Counted from the first letter of the stretch, positions 1 through 8,114 are shown. The stretch is 44,896 nucleotides of DNA from an uncultured Bacilli bacterium (GCA_944329425.1 CALVIG010000009.1:1-44896); one strand, 5' to 3'. Notes: generated by a model from the letters alone, not told the origin. Translations and numbers: made by a program.

Positions 1-183
1 CCTGAAGGCGCTACCGGACCTACCGGACCTGAGGGTGCTACTGGACCTACCGGACCTGAGGGTGCTACTGGACCTACTGGACCTGAAGGAGCTACTGGAC
101 CTACTGGACCTGAAGGAGCTACCGGACCTACTGGACCTGAGGGCGCTACTGGACCTACCGGACCTACTGGGCCTACTGGACCA
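1..183 (+). repeat. 27-bp tandem repeat encoding the GPTGPEGAT unit
   Basis: About six near-identical 27-bp units differ mainly at synonymous third positions (acc/act, gag/gaa, ggt/gga/ggc). Such arrays expand and contract by slippage, so repeat number is likely to vary between strains. Confidence 0.8.
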
Positions 184-186
184 TAG
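1..186 (+). CDS. Collagen-like repeat protein, 3' end only
   Basis: The gene runs in from the left edge in frame 1 and stops at TAG 184-186. All 61 visible residues are Gly-X-Y triplets built from a 9-residue unit (GPTGPEGAT), ending in three plain GPT units with no C-terminal domain. Pro at X and Thr at Y are typical of bacterial collagen-like surface or exosporium proteins of the BclA type, where Thr is the glycosylation site. A second frame is also open here and gives a Leu/Asp-rich product, but that is a by-product of the repeat. The N-terminal targeting region lies outside the window. The next gene is a glycosyltransferase, a natural partner for a Thr-rich collagen rod. Confidence 0.85.
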   Translation, partial: PEGATGPTGPEGATGPTGPEGATGPTGPEGATGPTGPEGATGPTGPEGATGPTGPTGPTGP

Positions 187-199
187 AAATCAAAATTGG

Positions 200-228
200 T
201 TTAAGGTAAGCAATTTGCTTACCTTAAA
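200..228 (+). terminator. Hairpin after the collagen-like gene
   Basis: A 12-bp perfect stem (200-211 with 217-228) with a 5-nt loop lies 14 nt after the stop codon. The T-run begins about 15 nt further on, so it is not a textbook terminator, but position and stem strength fit transcript termination or 3'-end protection. Confidence 0.55.
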
Positions 229-310
229 TCATTAAATATACTTATTTTTTAAATTATACTTTTCATAATATTTAAAGTTTATTTCAATACAATTAATTAG
301 GTGGTGTTTT

Positions 311-1402
311 ATGAAAAAATATAAAGTCTGTGTTTATGCCATATGTAAAAATGAAGAAAAGTTTGTCGATAGATGGTTTAATTCAATGAAAGAAGCGGAT
401 GAAATTTATGTACTAGATACAGGTTCCATTGATAACACGGTAAATTTATTAAATAAAAATGGGGTTCATGTTATGCAAAAAAAAATAACTCCGTGGAGGT
501 TTGATGTTGCTAGAAATGAATCTTTAAAGCTTTTACCTAGTGATACTGATATTTGTGTATGCACTGATTTAGATGAAGTTTTTGAAGAAGGCTGGAGAAA
601 AAAAATAGAAGATGTTTGGGAAGATGACTCAACTAGATTAAGATATACGTATAACTGGAAGCTTGATGAAAATAATAAACCAGTAATAAGTTTTTTGTAT
701 GAAAAAATACATAAATTAAATGGTTATAAATGGATTCATCCAGTTCACGAAATATTAAAATATGACGGGGAAGAAGAAAAATACGTATATAATACATCAA
801 TAGTTTTAAATCATTATCCTGATAATACTAAATCTAGAAGTAGTTATCTACCTCTTTTAGAGCTTTCAGTAAAAGAAGCACCAGAAGATGATAGAAATAC
901 ACACTATTTAGGTAGAGAATATATGTACTATGGAAAATATAATGAAGCTATTGATACTTTAATAAAGCATTTAAACCTTAAAACAGCCGTTTGGAAAGAT
1001 GAAAGATGTGCCTCAATGAGATTTATTGCTAGATGTTATAAAAATCTAAAAAGATATGATGAAGCTAGGATGTGGCTCGATAAAGCAATAAAAGAAGCGC
1101 CATACCTTAGAGATCCATACATGGAAAGAGCTTTACTAGAATACGACTTTAATAATTGGGCTGACGTAAAAAAATATTGTTTGGAAGCACTAAATATTAA
1201 AACTCATGAAAAAACATATATAAACGAACCTTTTAGCTGGAATTATACCGTTTATGATTTACTATCTATCGCTTGTTTTAACTTAGGCGAATACGAAGAC
1301 TCGTTAAAGTACGTTTCTCTTGCAATAGATATGGAACCCAATAATGAAAGATTATTAAAAAATTATAAAATAATTAAACAAAAAAATGACTCATTAAAAT
1401 GA
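311..1402 (+). CDS. Family 2 glycosyltransferase with C-terminal TPR region
   Basis: 363 residues. The N-terminal GT-A domain (about 1-180) starts with the nucleotide-sugar binding strand VCVYAICKNEE and has the metal-binding acidic motif CTDLDEVFE near residue 95. From about residue 190 to the end, helical repeats with YDEAR and YEDSLKYV patterns look like tetratricopeptide repeats, as in SunS/TibC-like and SgtA-type protein glycosyltransferases. ATG 311 follows a GGTGG SD at 300-305. The family moves a sugar from a nucleotide donor; the acceptor is not shown. Its place 125 bp after a Thr-rich collagen-like gene suggests that protein is the acceptor, as for SgtA and BclA3 in Clostridioides difficile. 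No signal peptide or membrane segment, so it should act in the cytosol. Confidence 0.85.
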   Translation: MKKYKVCVYAICKNEEKFVDRWFNSMKEADEIYVLDTGSIDNTVNLLNKNGVHVMQKKITPWRFDVARNESLKLLPSDTDICVCTDLDEVFEEGWRKKIEDVWEDDSTRLRYTYNWKLDENNKPVISFLYEKIHKLNGYKWIHPVHEILKYDGEEEKYVYNTSIVLNHYPDNTKSRSSYLPLLELSVKEAPEDDRNTHYLGREYMYYGKYNEAIDTLIKHLNLKTAVWKDERCASMRFIARCYKNLKRYDEARMWLDKAIKEAPYLRDPYMERALLEYDFNNWADVKKYCLEALNIKTHEKTYINEPFSWNYTVYDLLSIACFNLGEYEDSLKYVSLAIDMEPNNERLLKNYKIIKQKNDSLK

Positions 1403-1415
1403 TGAGTCGTTTTTA
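1388..1415 (+). terminator. Rho-independent terminator, probably bidirectional
   Basis: Stem GACTCAT/ATGAGTC (1388-1394, 1402-1408), then a T-run on the plus strand and an A-run on the other side. It overlaps the glycosyltransferase stop codon and serves the convergent flavodoxin gene as well. Confidence 0.85.
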
Positions 1416-2036
1416 TTATCTTATAAAATTTGTTGATATTTTCTTTTCTTTTTCTGGTTTTTGAATACCATTTTTCTTTCCACAGTCAATTGATTTAAGT
1501 ATCCATGACATGTTATTTGCAAGGGTTCTCATTGTTTGCAATCCCTCTTTATCTTCTTTTGCTTCTTCTTTAGTGTTACCATGTATCTGGTTCCAATACT
1601 GACTTCCTACAATTATCATGTTAGTAATCGTAAAATATTTATTTAAATCATCAAAAGCAGTTGCTGCTCCTCCCCTTCTACAGCTTACTATTGATGCCGC
1701 TGGCTTATAAGAAAAAGCATAACTTTTTCCATAAAAACACCTATCCATAAATGATTTTATGAACCCTGTTGGGCCTGCATAATGAACCGCAGATCCAAAA
1801 ATAAATCCATCAGCTTGCTCTGCTTTTTCTATGAATTCATTTACCTTATCATTTATAAAACACCTTTTTGTTTTAAAGCAAGCACCGCAGCCAATGCAAC
1901 CTGATATTGCCTTATTTCCTATCCAAAAAATTTCGCTTTCTATATCATTATTCTTTAATGCCTTAGCAATTTCTTCTAACCCTAAATTAGTTACCCCATC
2001 TTTATGTGGGCTTCCGTTTACTAGTAATACTTTCAT
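1416..2036 (-). CDS. Flavodoxin-family NAD(P)H-dependent FMN oxidoreductase
   Basis: 206 residues. The first strand and phosphate loop, KVLLVNGSPHKDG, followed by the cysteine cluster GCIGCGACF and the AVHYAGPTG loop, are typical of FMN-binding NADPH-dependent reductases of the iron-sulfur flavoprotein/WrbA group. It likely binds FMN and reduces quinones or similar acceptors in the cytosol; the true substrate is unknown. The start is taken at 2036: GGGAGTG lies just upstream and is its SD, while the in-frame ATG at 2051 lies before that SD and would put the SD inside the coding region. The gene converges on the glycosyltransferase and shares its terminator. Confidence 0.8.
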   Translation of the reverse strand: MKVLLVNGSPHKDGVTNLGLEEIAKALKNNDIESEIFWIGNKAISGCIGCGACFKTKRCFINDKVNEFIEKAEQADGFIFGSAVHYAGPTGFIKSFMDRCFYGKSYAFSYKPAASIVSCRRGGAATAFDDLNKYFTITNMIIVGSQYWNQIHGNTKEEAKEDKEGLQTMRTLANNMSWILKSIDCGKKNGIQKPEKEKKISTNFIR

Positions 2037-2050
2037 TTTTATCACTCCCA

Positions 2051-2373
2051 TTATTTTACTTTACTAGAATTATCATAAACATATATTTCAAATGTTCCTC
2101 CGGTTTGATAAAGTTTATATCCCACTTTTTTAGCAGTCTTTATAGAGTATATATTATCTTTCCTTATGTCTAAAACCGGCCTATTCATCCTAGTCGTAAT
2201 TTCCCGTAACGCTTGTGTTGCTGCCCCTTGATTTCTATACTCCTCAAACACTTCATAAGCTACATGATCTTCCACGGTGAATAATATTCCGACATTATTT
2301 TTTGTATCTTTGTCAAAAATACTAAAAAAAGTTCATTATTATTTCTACTTTTTTCTATTAACTCAACATTTAT
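2051..2373 (-). pseudogene. GNAT acetyltransferase remnant, frameshifted
   Basis: The 3' part (2051-2308) encodes a clear GNAT fragment: NVGILF, then the acetyl-CoA loop EEYRNQGAATQAL and the C-terminal pattern of Asp-Asn-Ser followed by KKVGYKLY. The matching 5' part, INVELIEKSRNNELFLVF, continues upstream in another frame, so a net one-base shift in the A/T run near 2315-2319 has broken the gene. No standard start codon is left: a GAGGTG SD (2379-2384) sits 5 nt before an ATA codon (2371-2373). Joined, the product would be only about 107 residues. GNATs acetylate amines; no substrate can be assigned. Confidence 0.65.
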
Positions 2374-2447
2374 TTTTACACCTCATTATGTTTTTTAGTT
2401 CCTCTAAAAATAGCATTTATAACCTTCAAACATATAATAACATATAT

Positions 2448-2702
2448 TTATTTACCTTGCATATACCATTGCTTAAAATAAATACATTTTCCCATTTTAT
2501 TTAATTCTATTTCATATATCATATCAACTATTAATTCTTCACTACTCATAATATAATTAGCAATAACTTTATTATCTTTTTCATCTATAATTTTATATTC
2601 TAAATAATCTAAATTTTACAATTCAATCTCTTCTCAAACTAATTTTAAATCCTTAACCCTTTGAAATGGAGTTTCATAATATTCAAATTGATGATCAAAC
2701 AA
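2448..2702 (-). pseudogene. Decayed small gene of unknown function
   Basis: One minus-strand frame from TTG 2702 to TAA 2448 gives protein-like sequence (FDHQFEYYETPFQRVKDLKL, later LDYLEYKIIDEKDNKVIANY and KMGKCIYFKQWYMQGK), but it is cut by an in-frame TGA and a TAA between these blocks. Reading TGA as Trp would not rescue it because the TAA remains, and other genes here use TGA as stop. I do not recognise the family. It lies next to the GNAT remnant, so this 700-bp stretch looks like decaying accessory DNA. Confidence 0.45.
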
Positions 2703-2751
2703 AATAATAATTATGTATAAATTATACTAAATTTTATAAAATGATAATATA

Positions 2752-3444
2752 TTAGATATACTTTAAATATTTAATAATATAATTATCTTTTTTAGTATTT
2801 TTTACTACACCAATAAACTTATACTTACCATGTTTTCTAATACTAAAAACATCATTTTCTTTTAATATATAAGAGTTTTTATTTGCTACTTCATAATTAA
2901 CTATTACTTCTTTATTGTTTATTCTATCGATAGCAATTTTTCTTGAGGAATTAATAATGTTGGAAACAATGGCATCTATCCTAAGACTAGAGGTAATAAT
3001 TTCATGTTCTTCATATTTTCTTTTATAATTTTGAAGTAAAGATAAAGGAACTTCTTCTAAAGATACTTTGCTTTTTCCTATAATAGTTAAATTATCTTTT
3101 ATAAAATCAGCTAATTCTAAAGCTATATATACATAAAAATATCCTTCATATAAAACGATATCTCCAAAATAGCAAGAATCGATATTAAGTGCAAACAAGC
3201 TGCCTAATATATCTTGATGTCTTAACTTATCCACAGTATAAATTTTAAAAAGTTTGATTTTTGGTGTTTTTCCTGTGTATAACATTACTTTTTCGCTATC
3301 TTTATATGGATAATATATATTATAACTATCTTTTTTTAATTTAGTTGTTACTAATTTAAATTCTCTACCATCTAAAAACAAAGTACTTCTTCCTTGCTTA
3401 ATTCTTTCTACATTATTATTTATTTTATATATTTCAGATTTCAT
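2752..3444 (-). CDS. ylmH: YlmH-type S4-domain RNA-binding protein
   Basis: 230 residues, close to the usual YlmH length. The centre has the family signature HQDILGSLFALNIDSCYFGD and the segment SSLRIDAIVSNIINSSRKIA, which opens the C-terminal S4 RNA-binding fold (about 160-230, with NNKEVIVNYE and ENDVFSIRKHGKYKFIG). YlmH proteins bind ribosomal RNA or stalled 50S-peptidyl-tRNA and are often coded next to division genes; that neighbourhood is absent here. ATG 3444 follows the SD TGAGGTT. The N-terminal third is more diverged. Function is assigned by family. Confidence 0.8.
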   Translation of the reverse strand: MKSEIYKINNNVERIKQGRSTLFLDGREFKLVTTKLKKDSYNIYYPYKDSEKVMLYTGKTPKIKLFKIYTVDKLRHQDILGSLFALNIDSCYFGDIVLYEGYFYVYIALELADFIKDNLTIIGKSKVSLEEVPLSLLQNYKRKYEEHEIITSSLRIDAIVSNIINSSRKIAIDRINNKEVIVNYEVANKNSYILKENDVFSIRKHGKYKFIGVVKNTKKDNYIIKYLKYI

Positions 3445-3497
3445 AATTATAACCTCAATGGTATTATAACAAATAAAAGCACTTTAAAAAATAAATT

Positions 3498-4487
3498 TTA
3501 AAGTGCATTATTTATAAGTATAGTAATTAAATCAGTATAATTAATACCTTCATTTTCTATTAATTTAGGATACATACTAATAGATGTAAATCCCGGTATT
3601 GTGTTTACTTCGTTTATATAGATTTGTTCTTTTTCTTCATCATAGAAAAAGTCTATTCTGGCATAACCTTTTAAATTTAATTTTTTAAATATTTTAAGTG
3701 CATAATCTTTTATGGTTTTTACTATATTTTCCGGCAAATCACCCGGAATTGTTGTATAAGACGAATCACTTACATATTTAGCTTCATAATCATAAAATTC
3801 ATTGCTTGATTTTATTTCTCCTGGCATAGAACATATTATGTTATTTTTATTTTCTAATACCGCTATTTCTAGTTCTCTTGCTTTAATAAATTTTTCTATA
3901 ATTATTTTATCATCATAATTTTTAGCATCTTTTATAGCCTTTATAAGTTCTTTTTTATTAGATGCTTTATTTATGCCTATTGAAGATCCCCCATTTGCTG
4001 GTTTAACTATTACTGGATATTCTATATCTAAAATATCATCATCTATTTTATCTTTATTATTTAAAGCAATATATGGTACTTGTTTAATGCCAAGTTTATC
4101 AAATAATATTTTAGATAATGCTTTATCCATACAAATAGCACTAGAAAGCATCTTACACCCTACGTATTTTATGTTAAATGCATCTAACAAACCTTGTAAT
4201 TTACCATCTTCTCCAAAAGTACCATGAGTAATAGGAAATACAACATCAAACGCTTTTAAATAATTAATTACGTTATCTATTTTAAGTACGTTAGCTTCAA
4301 GCCAGTTTCGGTTTTCTAAATAAATCAAATCATCTTTAAACTTATACCATGTATTATCAAAATCTATGCCTGCTACTTCAAATTTAAATTTCTTTTTATC
4401 AATATGTTCTATTATACTTTTACAAGATAAACAAGATATATAATGCTCACTTGAATTACCGCCAAATAAAATTAATACTTTTTTAAT
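3498..4487 (-). CDS. ddl: D-alanine--D-alanine ligase, probable ATT start
   Basis: About 329 residues, normal for Ddl. It joins two D-Ala with ATP to make the dipeptide for peptidoglycan precursors. Visible signatures are KVLILFGGNSSEH at the N-terminus, HGTFGEDGKLQGLLD, the ATP-grasp core PVIVKPANGGSSIGI and the metal-binding end YINEVNTIPGFTSISMYPKL. Start choice: the first in-frame candidate, GTG 4496, is part of the GAGGTG SD and has no SD of its own. An ATT codon at 4487 lies 6 nt after that SD and gives the expected start M-KKVLILFGG. The SD is partly inside a hairpin (4497-4520). The gene stands alone on the minus strand. Confidence 0.9.
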   Translation of the reverse strand: MKKVLILFGGNSSEHYISCLSCKSIIEHIDKKKFKFEVAGIDFDNTWYKFKDDLIYLENRNWLEANVLKIDNVINYLKAFDVVFPITHGTFGEDGKLQGLLDAFNIKYVGCKMLSSAICMDKALSKILFDKLGIKQVPYIALNNKDKIDDDILDIEYPVIVKPANGGSSIGINKASNKKELIKAIKDAKNYDDKIIIEKFIKARELEIAVLENKNNIICSMPGEIKSSNEFYDYEAKYVSDSSYTTIPGDLPENIVKTIKDYALKIFKKLNLKGYARIDFFYDEEKEQIYINEVNTIPGFTSISMYPKLIENEGINYTDLITILINNAL

Positions 4488-4496
4488 AAAAAACAC

Positions 4497-4520
4497 CTCA
4501 TTAAATTTTATTTTAATGAG
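4497..4520 (-). promoter_or_regulatory. 5'-UTR hairpin overlapping the ddl ribosome-binding site
   Basis: A perfect 9-bp stem (4497-4505 with 4512-4520) and 6-nt loop end inside the GAGGTG SD of ddl on the minus strand. In mRNA it would pair the GAG of the SD and so may lower or regulate translation. Confidence 0.45.
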
Positions 4521-4545
4521 ATGAAATATATACTTTTAATATAAA

Positions 4546-4575
4546 AAATGTTCATAACAACTGTTATGAACATTT
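4546..4575 (-). terminator. 13-bp hairpin upstream of ddl
   Basis: Perfect 13-bp stem (4546-4558 with 4563-4575), 4-nt loop; on the minus strand the stem runs into a T-tract. It would end read-through from the tRNA-His side. The rest of 4521-4773 shows further AT-rich inverted repeats (4656-4680, 4695-4735) and no coding potential. Confidence 0.55.
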
Positions 4576-4773
4576 ATAAATTACAATAACTTTTTTATTT
4601 TTTAATTTTATTAATAAACCATAATAATTATTACATTTATATATAATATATTATCTTCTTAAAATGGGAACCATTTTATATATACTAAAATAAAATTAAA
4701 AAGTATTTAATGAAAATTTTCAATACTTTTTATTAGTTAAGTATTTTATGAATTTATTTAAGTTTTTTTCACA

Positions 4774-4800
4774 GCAAAAAAATCAACCATAAAGTTGATT
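4774..4800 (-). terminator. Terminator of tRNA-His
   Basis: Stem AATCAAC/GTTGATT (4781-4787, 4794-4800), followed on the minus strand by seven T. It lies 14 bp after the tRNA 3' end. Confidence 0.8.
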
Positions 4801-4813
4801 TTTTATTTTAATA

Positions 4814-4890
4814 TGGGGCGGAGTGTGGGAATCGAACCCACGCATGCTGGTGCCACAAACCAGAGTGTTAACCACTTCACCAACTCCGCC
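4814..4890 (-). tRNA. tRNA-His (GUG)
   Basis: The minus strand folds as a cloverleaf: acceptor GCGGAGT/ACTCCGC, anticodon loop TTTGTGG with GTG, and T-arm GTGGG-TTCGATT-CCCAC. An extra 5' G (4890) opposite a discriminator C (4817) gives the G-1:C73 identity pair of tRNA-His. CCA is encoded (4814-4816). Confidence 0.96.
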
Positions 4891-4959
4891 AAAAATGTTT
4901 GCATTAAATAAATGCTAGTAGTATTTTAACAAACATAGTAAATAAAATCAATATTAAAT

Positions 4960-6150
4960 TTATTTTTTATTAAATAAAGCCGCACTTTTTATGGTATCAT
5001 CTCCATATTTTTTATTTATATCATCTAACGTTTTTTGTATTTTATCACGTCTTTGAATTTTTCCAGCTTCTTCAAACAAAGACATTTGTTCGTATGGTTT
5101 ATCAATAAAATCCGTTACCCTTAAGCCAACTAATCTTATTAAATCACCTTTCCACATACTTTTTAAAAGTTCACACGCAACTTCGTATATATCTTCGTTA
5201 GAAGAAATAGGATTAACTAGTTTCTTTTGATGACCATAACTAAAGAAAGCGTTATTTTTTAATTGTACTGAAACGACGGTAGCATACTTTCCTTCTTTTC
5301 TTAGTCTTAATCCTACCATGTTAGATAACGTATGTAATACCTTTTTTAAGTCAGGTATGTTATCAACGTCTTCTGGTAAAGTAGTTGAATGCCCAATACC
5401 CTGATTTTTAGGCACTTGTTTTTCTACTGGTGAGTTATCTACTCCGTTAGCATAATCATGCATCATTTTACCCATGGATTTAAAATGTCTGGTTAATAAA
5501 TTAACGTCTGCGTGCGCCAGATCATAAACGGTGTTCATTCCTAGCTCATGAAGCTTTTTACTTGAAGATTTACCAACCATGAATAAATCATCAACGTTAA
5601 GTGGCCACATTTTATCTTTTATTTCATCATTAAATAAAGTATGAACCTTATCAGGCTTTTCAAAATCACTAGCCATCTTAGCACAAAGTTTAGAATTTGC
5701 TACTCCTACGTTAACGGTAAAACCCAATGTATCTTTAATCTCATCTTTTATTTTGTATGCTAATTTTACCGGGTCACCAAACATCATTTGAGTTCCAGTC
5801 ATATCCATAAAACACTCATCTATTGAGTACCTTTCTATAGTAGGACTATACTTACATAGTAATTTATAAAAAGCGTTTGAATATTCTTTATATTTTTCTT
5901 TATCTGACCTAACAACAAAAAGCTTATCTACTTTTCTTCTAGCCATATATAGGGGCTCCCCGGTTACTATACCCGCTTTTTTGGCTGGAAAACTTTTTGC
6001 AACCACAACACCCCTTCTTTTTTCTTCATCACCACCAACAACGGATGGTATCGTTCTTATGTCTAATTTACTTCCGTTTTTTAACATTTCAAGAGCGGAC
6101 CATGATAAAAAAGCGTTATTAACATCTATATGAAAAATAATCCTGTCCAT
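4960..6150 (-). CDS. dinB: Y-family DNA polymerase (DinB/Pol IV-like)
   Basis: 396 residues. The catalytic palm shows the first metal-binding strand FHIDVNNAFLSWSA and the second acidic motif YSIDECFMDMTG. It continues with NVGVANSKLCAKMASDFEKP, a helix-hairpin-helix around VGKSSSKKLHELGMNTVYDL, and a little-finger domain. QMSLFEE near residue 365 fits a beta-clamp binding motif. These enzymes copy damaged DNA with low fidelity. ATG 6150 has the SD GAGGTGG. The gene is the last of a minus-strand run and is followed by tRNA-His. No LexA-type operator was recognised upstream. Confidence 0.92.
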   Translation of the reverse strand: MDRIIFHIDVNNAFLSWSALEMLKNGSKLDIRTIPSVVGGDEEKRRGVVVAKSFPAKKAGIVTGEPLYMARRKVDKLFVVRSDKEKYKEYSNAFYKLLCKYSPTIERYSIDECFMDMTGTQMMFGDPVKLAYKIKDEIKDTLGFTVNVGVANSKLCAKMASDFEKPDKVHTLFNDEIKDKMWPLNVDDLFMVGKSSSKKLHELGMNTVYDLAHADVNLLTRHFKSMGKMMHDYANGVDNSPVEKQVPKNQGIGHSTTLPEDVDNIPDLKKVLHTLSNMVGLRLRKEGKYATVVSVQLKNNAFFSYGHQKKLVNPISSNEDIYEVACELLKSMWKGDLIRLVGLRVTDFIDKPYEQMSLFEEAGKIQRRDKIQKTLDDINKKYGDDTIKSAALFNKK

Positions 6151-6177
6151 GATACCACCTCTTGTAATAATTATACT

Positions 6178-6205
6178 AAAAATAGTCCTTTTTTGGACTA
6201 TTTTT
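6178..6205 (-). terminator. Bidirectional terminator before dinB
   Basis: Perfect 11-bp stem (6178-6188 with 6195-6205), loop of six T. It overlaps the stop codon of the upstream minus-strand gene (6198) and separates it from dinB. Confidence 0.8.
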
Positions 6206-6911
6206 TAAAAAGAACATATATAACAATGATTAGTAAAATAACTAAAACGGATAATATTATAATTAATGGTTTATTATCTTCTTTAACATCTTTAGTCCTT
6301 ATTTTTACCTCTGTATTACTGACACTATCCCTTACTACCTTAAGAACGCTTTCATCACATATCTTGTTTAATAAACGCATGGTTTCACCAGTTGGATTAC
6401 CTGGTTCTTTTTCCCTTGCTTCTTTATCCGCTAAAATAAACTCAGGCGTCATTATCCTTAAGTTCTTATCTTTAGCAAACTTAACTAACCTTATAACGCT
6501 ACTTTTAGTTACGTTAGGTATTACCTTAGTTTTTAATTTTACTTTAGTGTTTTCTTTATTTAAACTATAAGTTTTTATGGAAAGATTATTATCAATGATT
6601 GAGTATGGAAAAAATCCCACGATCGTATGCTCATACTTTATCTTAAAACCATAATCATCTTTAACATATTTTTTTGAGTCTGATATTATGTCAAAAGCAT
6701 ACTCCTTTGATAATTTCTTTATCTTTTCCCTTACGTAGTTTATTTTTTTTTCTTTAACTAGTACGTAAAAATCAGTATGATACTCATATGATTCTTTGTT
6801 AAGAACGATGTAAGGAACAATGCTTCCGGATACCGTGATTGATTCTCTTATTTGCTCATCATCAATTAACGTAAGGATTATATCAATAATGTCATTATAA
6901 TTACCATTCAT
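6198..6911 (-). CDS. Tail-anchored protein with a possible nucleotidyltransferase-like fold
   Basis: About 237 residues. The N-terminal part reads SGSIVPYIVLNKESYEYHTDFYVLV, which recalls the Gly-Ser helix and Asp strand of minimal nucleotidyltransferases, but only one acidic residue of the usual pair is present, so catalysis is doubtful. A Lys/Glu-rich middle follows, and the protein ends in one hydrophobic segment (IIILSVLVILLIIVIYVLF) with a short KK tail, so it is probably C-terminally anchored with its bulk in the cytosol. ATG 6911 follows GGAATG. Its neighbours are a small membrane protein and rsmI upstream and dinB downstream. I assign no function. Confidence 0.7.
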   Translation of the reverse strand: MNGNYNDIIDIILTLIDDEQIRESITVSGSIVPYIVLNKESYEYHTDFYVLVKEKKINYVREKIKKLSKEYAFDIISDSKKYVKDDYGFKIKYEHTIVGFFPYSIIDNNLSIKTYSLNKENTKVKLKTKVIPNVTKSSVIRLVKFAKDKNLRIMTPEFILADKEAREKEPGNPTGETMRLLNKICDESVLKVVRDSVSNTEVKIRTKDVKEDNKPLIIILSVLVILLIIVIYVLFKK

Positions 6912-6964
6912 ATTAATCATTCCATTTCTTTATTATCTTATACTATTATTATATAACAAACTTA

Positions 6965-7198
6965 TTAAATTGCAATTAAAACAATAAAAAGAAGTAAACA
7001 AGTAATCGTGGTTAAATAATGAACCTTCTTTTTTAATTTAATCTTAGCACCACGTTCTATTATACTTGGTATAAAAATAAAACTAATAATAAACATGGAT
7101 GCTAATAGCCTTATGTCTAAAGATTCAAAATAAAGGTTTACGGACGTTAAAAGAATAAAAATTTGAATTAAAACATTAAAAAAAACATACATCTTCAT
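6965..7198 (-). CDS. Small integral membrane protein
   Basis: 77 residues, almost entirely hydrophobic: three predicted membrane helices (about 3-22, 28-45, 58-77) separated by the basic loop RGAKIKLKKKVHY. No recognised family. Its ATG directly abuts a 27-bp perfect inverted repeat (7199-7225), and its SD is weak. It lies 38 bp after rsmI on the same strand and may be co-transcribed. Confidence 0.6.
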   Translation of the reverse strand: MKMYVFFNVLIQIFILLTSVNLYFESLDIRLLASMFIISFIFIPSIIERGAKIKLKKKVHYLTTITCLLLFIVLIAI

Positions 7199-7225
7199 AC
7201 CATATTATATGTATTATAATATGGT
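7199..7225 (-). repeat. 27-bp perfect inverted repeat at the start of a small membrane gene
   Basis: 11-bp arms (7199-7209, 7215-7225) around a 5-nt centre. It contains TATAAT on the minus strand and touches the start codon at 7198. No T-run follows, so it is not a terminator; operator or translation-control hairpin are both possible. Confidence 0.5.
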
Positions 7226-7236
7226 ATGATATACGT

Positions 7237-8097
7237 TTATTTTAAATCACGTATTATGTTTTTTAAATTTAAAGATGCATTATATACGTCTTTTTTACTA
7301 ACGGTTTTATTCTTAGAACTAACTAATCCAATTGCTTCCTTTAAAGTACAATTATTTTTTATCATTTCATCAATGATAAGAGCTTCAATACTTATATTTT
7401 CATTTTCGTTTAACATGGTTCTTTCATTATTAATTAAAACTACATATTCACCTTTTAAAGTATCTAAATTACTAGCTAATTGTTCATAAACTTCTTCTGT
7501 TTTGCCATAAACGTATGATTCATGAACCTTTGTTATTTCAGAGCATACGCATACCACACATCCTGGTATCTCTTTTTTTATGTCTGACAATAACTTTAAA
7601 ATTCTTTTTGGTGATTCATAAACTACTTTGGTCTTAACTGAATCAGTTTTAATGCTATTAAATAATTCTTTTTTAGCTTTATTTTCGGTAGGTACAAACC
7701 CATAAAACGAAAATGATGAAGTATCTAACCCACCAACCGATAAAGCGGTAATTATCGCGCTACAACCTGGTATTCCTATAACCTTTATACCTTCTTGTCT
7801 TGCCCTTTTTACCAAAACATAACCTGGATCTGAAATACATGGTGTACCAGCATCAGATACCAAAGCAATGTTCATGCCATCTTTTAATAATTCTATTACT
7901 TCATTAGTCTTTTTACTTTCATTAAATTTATGATATGAAGCCATCTTGTTTTTTATGTTAAAATGATTAAGTAACTTAATCGTTTGTCTAGTATCTTCCG
8001 CCAATATCAAATCACTATTTTTTAGTGTTTCAACAGCTCTCAAAGAAAAATCTCCTAAGTTACCAATTGGAGTTGCAACAACGTATAACGTTCCCAT
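7237..8097 (-). CDS. rsmI: 16S rRNA (cytidine-1402-2'-O)-methyltransferase
   Basis: 286 residues, the full family length. It uses S-adenosylmethionine to methylate the ribose of C1402 in the 30S decoding centre. Family marks are LYVVATPIGNLGDFSLRA, LAEDTRQT, the loop ALVSDAGTPCISDPGYVLV and GIPGCSAIITALSVGGL of the tetrapyrrole-methylase fold. ATG 8097 has the SD GAGGTGA 5 nt upstream. It follows the CcdA-like gene by 17 bp, in the same minus-strand run. Confidence 0.95.
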   Translation of the reverse strand: MGTLYVVATPIGNLGDFSLRAVETLKNSDLILAEDTRQTIKLLNHFNIKNKMASYHKFNESKKTNEVIELLKDGMNIALVSDAGTPCISDPGYVLVKRARQEGIKVIGIPGCSAIITALSVGGLDTSSFSFYGFVPTENKAKKELFNSIKTDSVKTKVVYESPKRILKLLSDIKKEIPGCVVCVCSEITKVHESYVYGKTEEVYEQLASNLDTLKGEYVVLINNERTMLNENENISIEALIIDEMIKNNCTLKEAIGLVSSKNKTVSKKDVYNASLNLKNIIRDLK

Positions 8098-8114
8098 AAA
8101 ATCACCTCAAATTA

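Noticed and set aside
35-235. Open frame of 66 residues rich in Leu-Leu-Asp
   Set aside because: It is the off-frame reading of the collagen-like repeat; frame 1 gives unbroken Gly-X-Y triplets to TAG 184-186.
2580-2640. Use of TGA as Trp (Mycoplasma code) to rescue the decayed gene
   Set aside because: A TAA remains in frame, TGA ends other genes such as the glycosyltransferase at 1400-1402, and Trp is coded by TGG elsewhere.
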